Source: Pseudomonadota bacterium
Lineage (GTDB): Bacteria > Pseudomonadota > Gammaproteobacteria > JAKAQQ01
Reading direction: 5' to 3'
NCBI GenBank assembly: GCA_021828425.1
Contig: JAKARN010000016.1
Span: 1-13,460, forward strand
Length of the DNA stretch: 13,460 nt
Position numbers and translations under genes: made by a program. Positions 10,307 to 13,460 of the stretch are shown piece after piece. A model generated the notes under the pieces. It made no database searches. It was not told the DNA's origin and was given only the letters and a program-made list of their open reading frames with translations. Within the stretch, counting starts at the first letter, position 1. Each line of letters starts with the position of its first letter.

Positions 10307-11931
10307 ATGAGTAATAGCCATTCTCAGGTGTTGAAATTCGTTCGTGCGAATGATCTACCGCACCTGCGAGAAGCGCTTCGTGACAAGAACGGCATGGCCG
10401 TGACACTGGAATGGAATATGTGGAGGTTGAATTTCGGGCGGATCAAGCCACTCGACTGGTCAGAATTGCAGACCACGGTAGTAATGGAATATGCGGTCCG
10501 TGCGTGGCTTGAAGTTAGGGTCTCAAACTTGGCCTCTGTCACAGCGGAAAGGGACTTCGTCATTCTCCGTGACTTGTTGAACTCGACGAATTGGCCTGAC
10601 TATCAAGACGGCGCACGGCATATCACCCAAGTCCGAGAGAAATTCACATCCACAATTCGAATCTTTCTCGAACAGCGGAGTCTCAAAGACAAATGCGAGG
10701 GCGAAAAGAGGCTTGAGTCTCATTTGGACACCGTGCGCGGGTGGTATCGCTGGAGCCTGGAACACGAGTTACCGGGATTTGACTCGGAATTTGTGTCTGA
10801 GCTTGCCGAAATAAAGGCACCCCAGCGTCGTAACGGGCAAGCAGTAATGAGTTGGGATCCCGGTAGCGGTCCTCTGACTCGCTTAGAAGAGCTGCAATTC
10901 AGGGCATCGCTTTTACGAGATTCCGGGCCGCTTTCTGAACAAGCGGGGATGTGGGTCACTTACGGTATGGGTCTACGGCCTCAACAGACGGTGCTGCTTT
11001 TGGAAAAGGACCTGAAGATATTCGTCGCAAGTAACGGTGAGAAGTTCTATCAGCTGGATGTGCCGCGGGTGAAACGTAAAGGCGAGCCAATAAGGAGTGA
11101 ATTACGGCGACGCAAAATTGGCGCTCAGCTTGGCGCGCTTTTGGAAAAGTTAATAGATGAAAATCAGGCGATTACTACGGAGCCGGACTTTGAGCGTCCG
11201 CTTCTGATACGAACTAAGCCTCTTAAGGGAATGCTGGACGGGGAAATGCGACCGTGGGCTTATATGCGAAATGCAAACTATATTGCCGACTCTCTCCGGC
11301 GATTTGTAACTCGGAATAATATCGTATCGGTACGAACTAAAAAGCCATTGAATGCATCACCGCGCCGTCTGCGCTACACGTTCGCGACGAACAAGGCGGA
11401 ATCGTTGGAGCCGGCGGTCCTGGCTGAATTATTGGACCACAGCGACATTCGATCTGTGCTGGTCTATTATAACGCGCGCGAGGCGATTGCCGAGGAGCTC
11501 GGTCAGAAGTTGGGGAAAATGGATGGCCAGGACGGTTATCAGACGATCATCAACTCCTTCGCCGGCATTCCGATCAAAGTCGTGCCACGGGAAACTGAAA
11601 AACAACTTGGAGGGCCCGAACTCGTCGTTTCATGCCTCCGGAGACTGTCACAGAAAACATGCGGGAGCTGCTGAGTCTCGGTGGATGCGGTGGCAATTAC
11701 AAGTGCGGAATGGCACCCATAGTGTCGTGTTACGGATGCGAGGACTTCCATGCATGGGAGGATGCAGATCACCACGCAATCGTAGATTGGCTAGCGCCCG
11801 AAATCGAACGCCTGAGGGCGATGCCGGAGATCTCCGAATCTACGTTAAACGACTTTGAATTAGCGCTGATAAATGCTCAGAAGATTTGCATTGAACAGGA
11901 AAAGCTGCGCGCAAGTGCGGGTGTGCGATAG
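10307..11931 (+). pseudogene. tyrosine recombinase 2 of the trio, frameshifted near its C-terminus
   Basis: The ATG at 10307 opens a 455-codon frame to 11674 with a complete catalytic set: Arg224 in G-L-R-P-Q-Q, the R353-R-L-R356 box (Arg in the place of the usual first His), His378 in L-L-D-H-S-D, and nucleophile Tyr387, nine residues after the His. The frame then ends in an unrelated tail. In the next frame, from about 11620 to the TAG at 11929-11931, lies the tail typical of these proteins: a C-x5-C-x7-C-x2-C cluster (C-Y-G-C at the end) followed by H-A-W-E-D-A-D-H-H and a helical region. One lost or gained base, or a -1 ribosomal shift near 11620, would join both parts into a protein of about 540 residues. 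Catalysis might survive the truncation, but loss of the putative zinc-binding tail probably impairs it. The end overlaps the GTG of recombinase 3 by one base. Confidence 0.82.
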
Positions 11932-13460
11932 TGCGGCGGAAATCTGTGCAAAAGATGTTGCGAGCGTACGTGCGCAATGCCAAGCGCCACTTAGGAGTGT
12001 TAGGCGCTGATGCAAATGGAACGCCTACGATCAATTAGAGGAAAAAATACTGGGATATTATTGACGGGCTAAAAAATAAAATCGGCACCACGTCACGGAG
12101 GAGTTACCTGCTTTGGTTTACCACTGCAACCGTGCACTCACGAGGCGAGCTAGAGGGGCGTGCAGAGAAGGTGGACTCATTCAAACCGCCGTATGATGAA
12201 TTTGCCAAGGCATATATCGTTCATTATTTTTCAAAGAACTCCAATGGCACCTACCATTGCGTATTTGATACTCTCGGGACGCTACGTGATTTGTATGGGA
12301 AGTTAATCGCGCGAAGCAGTGCTCCTTGGGACTTGTGCCTGGATGACTTCTTGCAGGTATAAAATGAACTCATTAGACGATGGGAATTACCTGAGGACGA
12401 CGAAGAACACATTAGTCACGCAACGGCCCGCTCTCGTGGCGAACGCCTCCAGACGGTGGCCACCACCCTTGATACCTCTGGGCTTATTTCAGCACTGATA
12501 GGCTTTAAGACACGCATCCCCTTACAGCGCCGGGAAATCGTCGACCGTCAGCGGGAGCCCTTCAAAAAGCGTCGCAAACGCCTTTTCCCTGAACCAGACG
12601 TTTTCTATTTTCTCGCAGACTTGGCCAACCAACCCGAGCTTGATCCCTACTGGCGGCTCAGGCTACGAGAAATCGAAATCCAGATCGCCTTGGGACGGCG
12701 GCTAAGTGAGGTAGTGACGCTGCCGGTCGACTGTTTAGTACGAGACGCCTCTGGAGCGGTGATAGGTGTCAGATACTTGCCGCGTAAGAATGCTGAACCG
12801 TACGTGGCATGGGTACCAAAGGACAAGCACTTCGAGACAGCATCCAAGATGGTGGAGCGTGCAGTGGATGATGCGCGCGCACTTTGTGAGCCGGCACGTC
12901 GCATGGCTGCGCTGTTGGAAGCATGCGAGACTGCAGAGGACATTCCATTCGCTGGGTATTCTCCTTTGCAATGGCGTTCCGAAGTGGAGTTTATCGGAAT
13001 AGATCCCGACAAATCTGACGAGTGGATGCTGGCAGCCGAATTTGGTCCGTTGTTTGGAGTACCAGAGATCCACTTCACTCCATACTTGAGGACGCGCGGC
13101 ATCAAGTATCGCCCAAGGGTAAAAGCGGTACCGAAGTTGTCATTGCTGGGCGCCCGCGCACCGAAAATTGGAAATGATGGCATTTTAATTAGGCCGGATC
13201 GCGATCGTGTAATGACGCTATTGAACGTGTGGCGACTCGGAATGCATGGGAAATGGCTCACATGGGCGCACGTCGCTTGGCAGACAGGATGTAGCCCAGT
13301 GCTGAAGAGAATGGACAGGGAAATTCGAGAAACGTGTTTGCAGGTGGCTCGGGACCTAGCTAAAACTTGGCCTCAATATCAGCCCGTGATTACTGGCTTT
13401 GCCGCGGCTAGGGTTGCGGATATTAAGCAAGATATCTTAGAAGAGTGGAAACTTAATCGG
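11931..13460 (+). pseudogene. tyrosine recombinase 3 of the trio, two in-frame stops, runs off the window
   Basis: One reading frame from the GTG at 11931 continues to the window edge with only two stops: TAG at 12036-12038 and TAA at 12360-12362. Between and after them the sequence stays open (107 and 366 codons). After 12362 no ATG occurs for almost 500 bases, so the pieces are not separate genes. Changing either stop to a Gln codon (CAG, CAA) needs one C-to-T reversal each. The long last segment has the large charged N-terminal region of such recombinases and a helical stretch R-L-R-E-I-E-I-Q followed by L-G-R-R-L-S-E-V-V-T-L-P, similar to the Arg I region of this family. The remaining catalytic residues should lie beyond the window. 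The minus-strand frame at 12647-13261 is a shadow. Translation start is coupled to recombinase 2. Assignment rests mainly on position and the Arg-rich segment. Confidence 0.72.

Larger units (their letters stand above)
9067..13460 (+). mobile_element. integrative element with three tyrosine recombinase genes, inserted in recJ (left end only)
   Basis: The segment begins at the break in recJ and runs off the window. It has lower GC and less GC-rich third codon positions than the backbone. It carries three consecutive plus-strand tyrosine-recombinase genes, spaced 5 bp or overlapping by 1 bp, the arrangement of mobile islands that use several recombinases together (GInt ginABC, Tn554-type tnpA/tnpB, RIT elements). 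The sizes (380, about 540, over 510 residues) fit GInt- or Tn554-like systems better than RIT, whose proteins are smaller. All three genes appear damaged. Cargo genes, the fourth small protein expected in GInts, and the right junction are not visible. The exact left boundary may lie a few bases to either side of 9067 if the crossover created a repeat. Confidence 0.8.

Noticed and set aside
11352..11858. 168-codon plus-strand frame in the third frame of recombinase 2
   Set aside because: Arg-rich shadow; the catalytic His and Tyr and the Cys-rich tail lie in the two other frames.
12132..12362. Separate small gene of 76 codons starting at a GTG
   Set aside because: It is in the same frame as the open sequence before and after it; the simplest reading is a piece of recombinase 3 between two stop codons.
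12647..13261. 204-codon minus-strand frame
   Set aside because: Ser/Arg-rich product without known motif, antisense to the open frame of recombinase 3.
9067..13460. RIT (recombinase in trio) element
   Set aside because: Three recombinases are present, but RIT proteins are, as I recall, about 300-420 residues, while the second and third here are over 500. GInt- or Tn554-like is a better fit, though not proven.

Overview
The first two thirds of the window (about 1-9066) is a GC-rich chromosomal backbone. It carries the gene neighbourhood typical of Gammaproteobacteria and close relatives: pyrG-kdsA-ftsB, then surE-pcm-nlpD-rpoS, then recJ. I infer a Gram-negative proteobacterium from the Kdo pathway (kdsA), lipoprotein NlpD, FtsB and RpoS. 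I cannot name the species. The order is not the textbook one: eno is missing between kdsA and ftsB, a crotonase-family gene sits behind ftsB, and an Smr-domain gene lies on the opposite strand before surE.

Layout. 1-503 (minus strand) holds an acyl carrier protein of the kind found in aryl-polyene/fatty-acid-like clusters, plus a small unrecognised reading frame. 504-804 is a divergent intergenic region with an 11-bp tandem repeat. 805-4435 (plus) is a tightly packed run, pyrG, kdsA, ftsB and an enoyl-CoA hydratase/isomerase, each overlapping the next. The Smr protein (minus) converges on this run. 5034-8083 (plus) is surE-pcm-nlpD-rpoS, again with every stop overlapping the next start, so translational coupling is likely. 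A Mth938-like gene (minus) converges on rpoS and is divergent from recJ.

recJ starts at 8566 and breaks off after the codons for Thr-Asp-His, inside the catalytic DHH motif. From there to the window end the sequence is foreign in character: lower GC and different codon use. It codes for three consecutive tyrosine recombinases on the plus strand, so this is the left end of an integrative element inserted in recJ. The three-recombinase layout resembles published multi-recombinase mobile islands (GInt-type ginABC, Tn554-like, RIT elements), and sizes fit the first two better than RIT.

Each recombinase gene appears damaged. The first seems to lack the segment that should carry the first catalytic arginine. 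The second has a frameshift that separates a cysteine-rich C-terminal tail. The third has two in-frame stop codons (TAG, TAA). The element therefore looks immobile or decaying, and the host may lack an intact recJ unless it is rescued elsewhere. The last gene runs off the window, so the cargo and right end are not visible.
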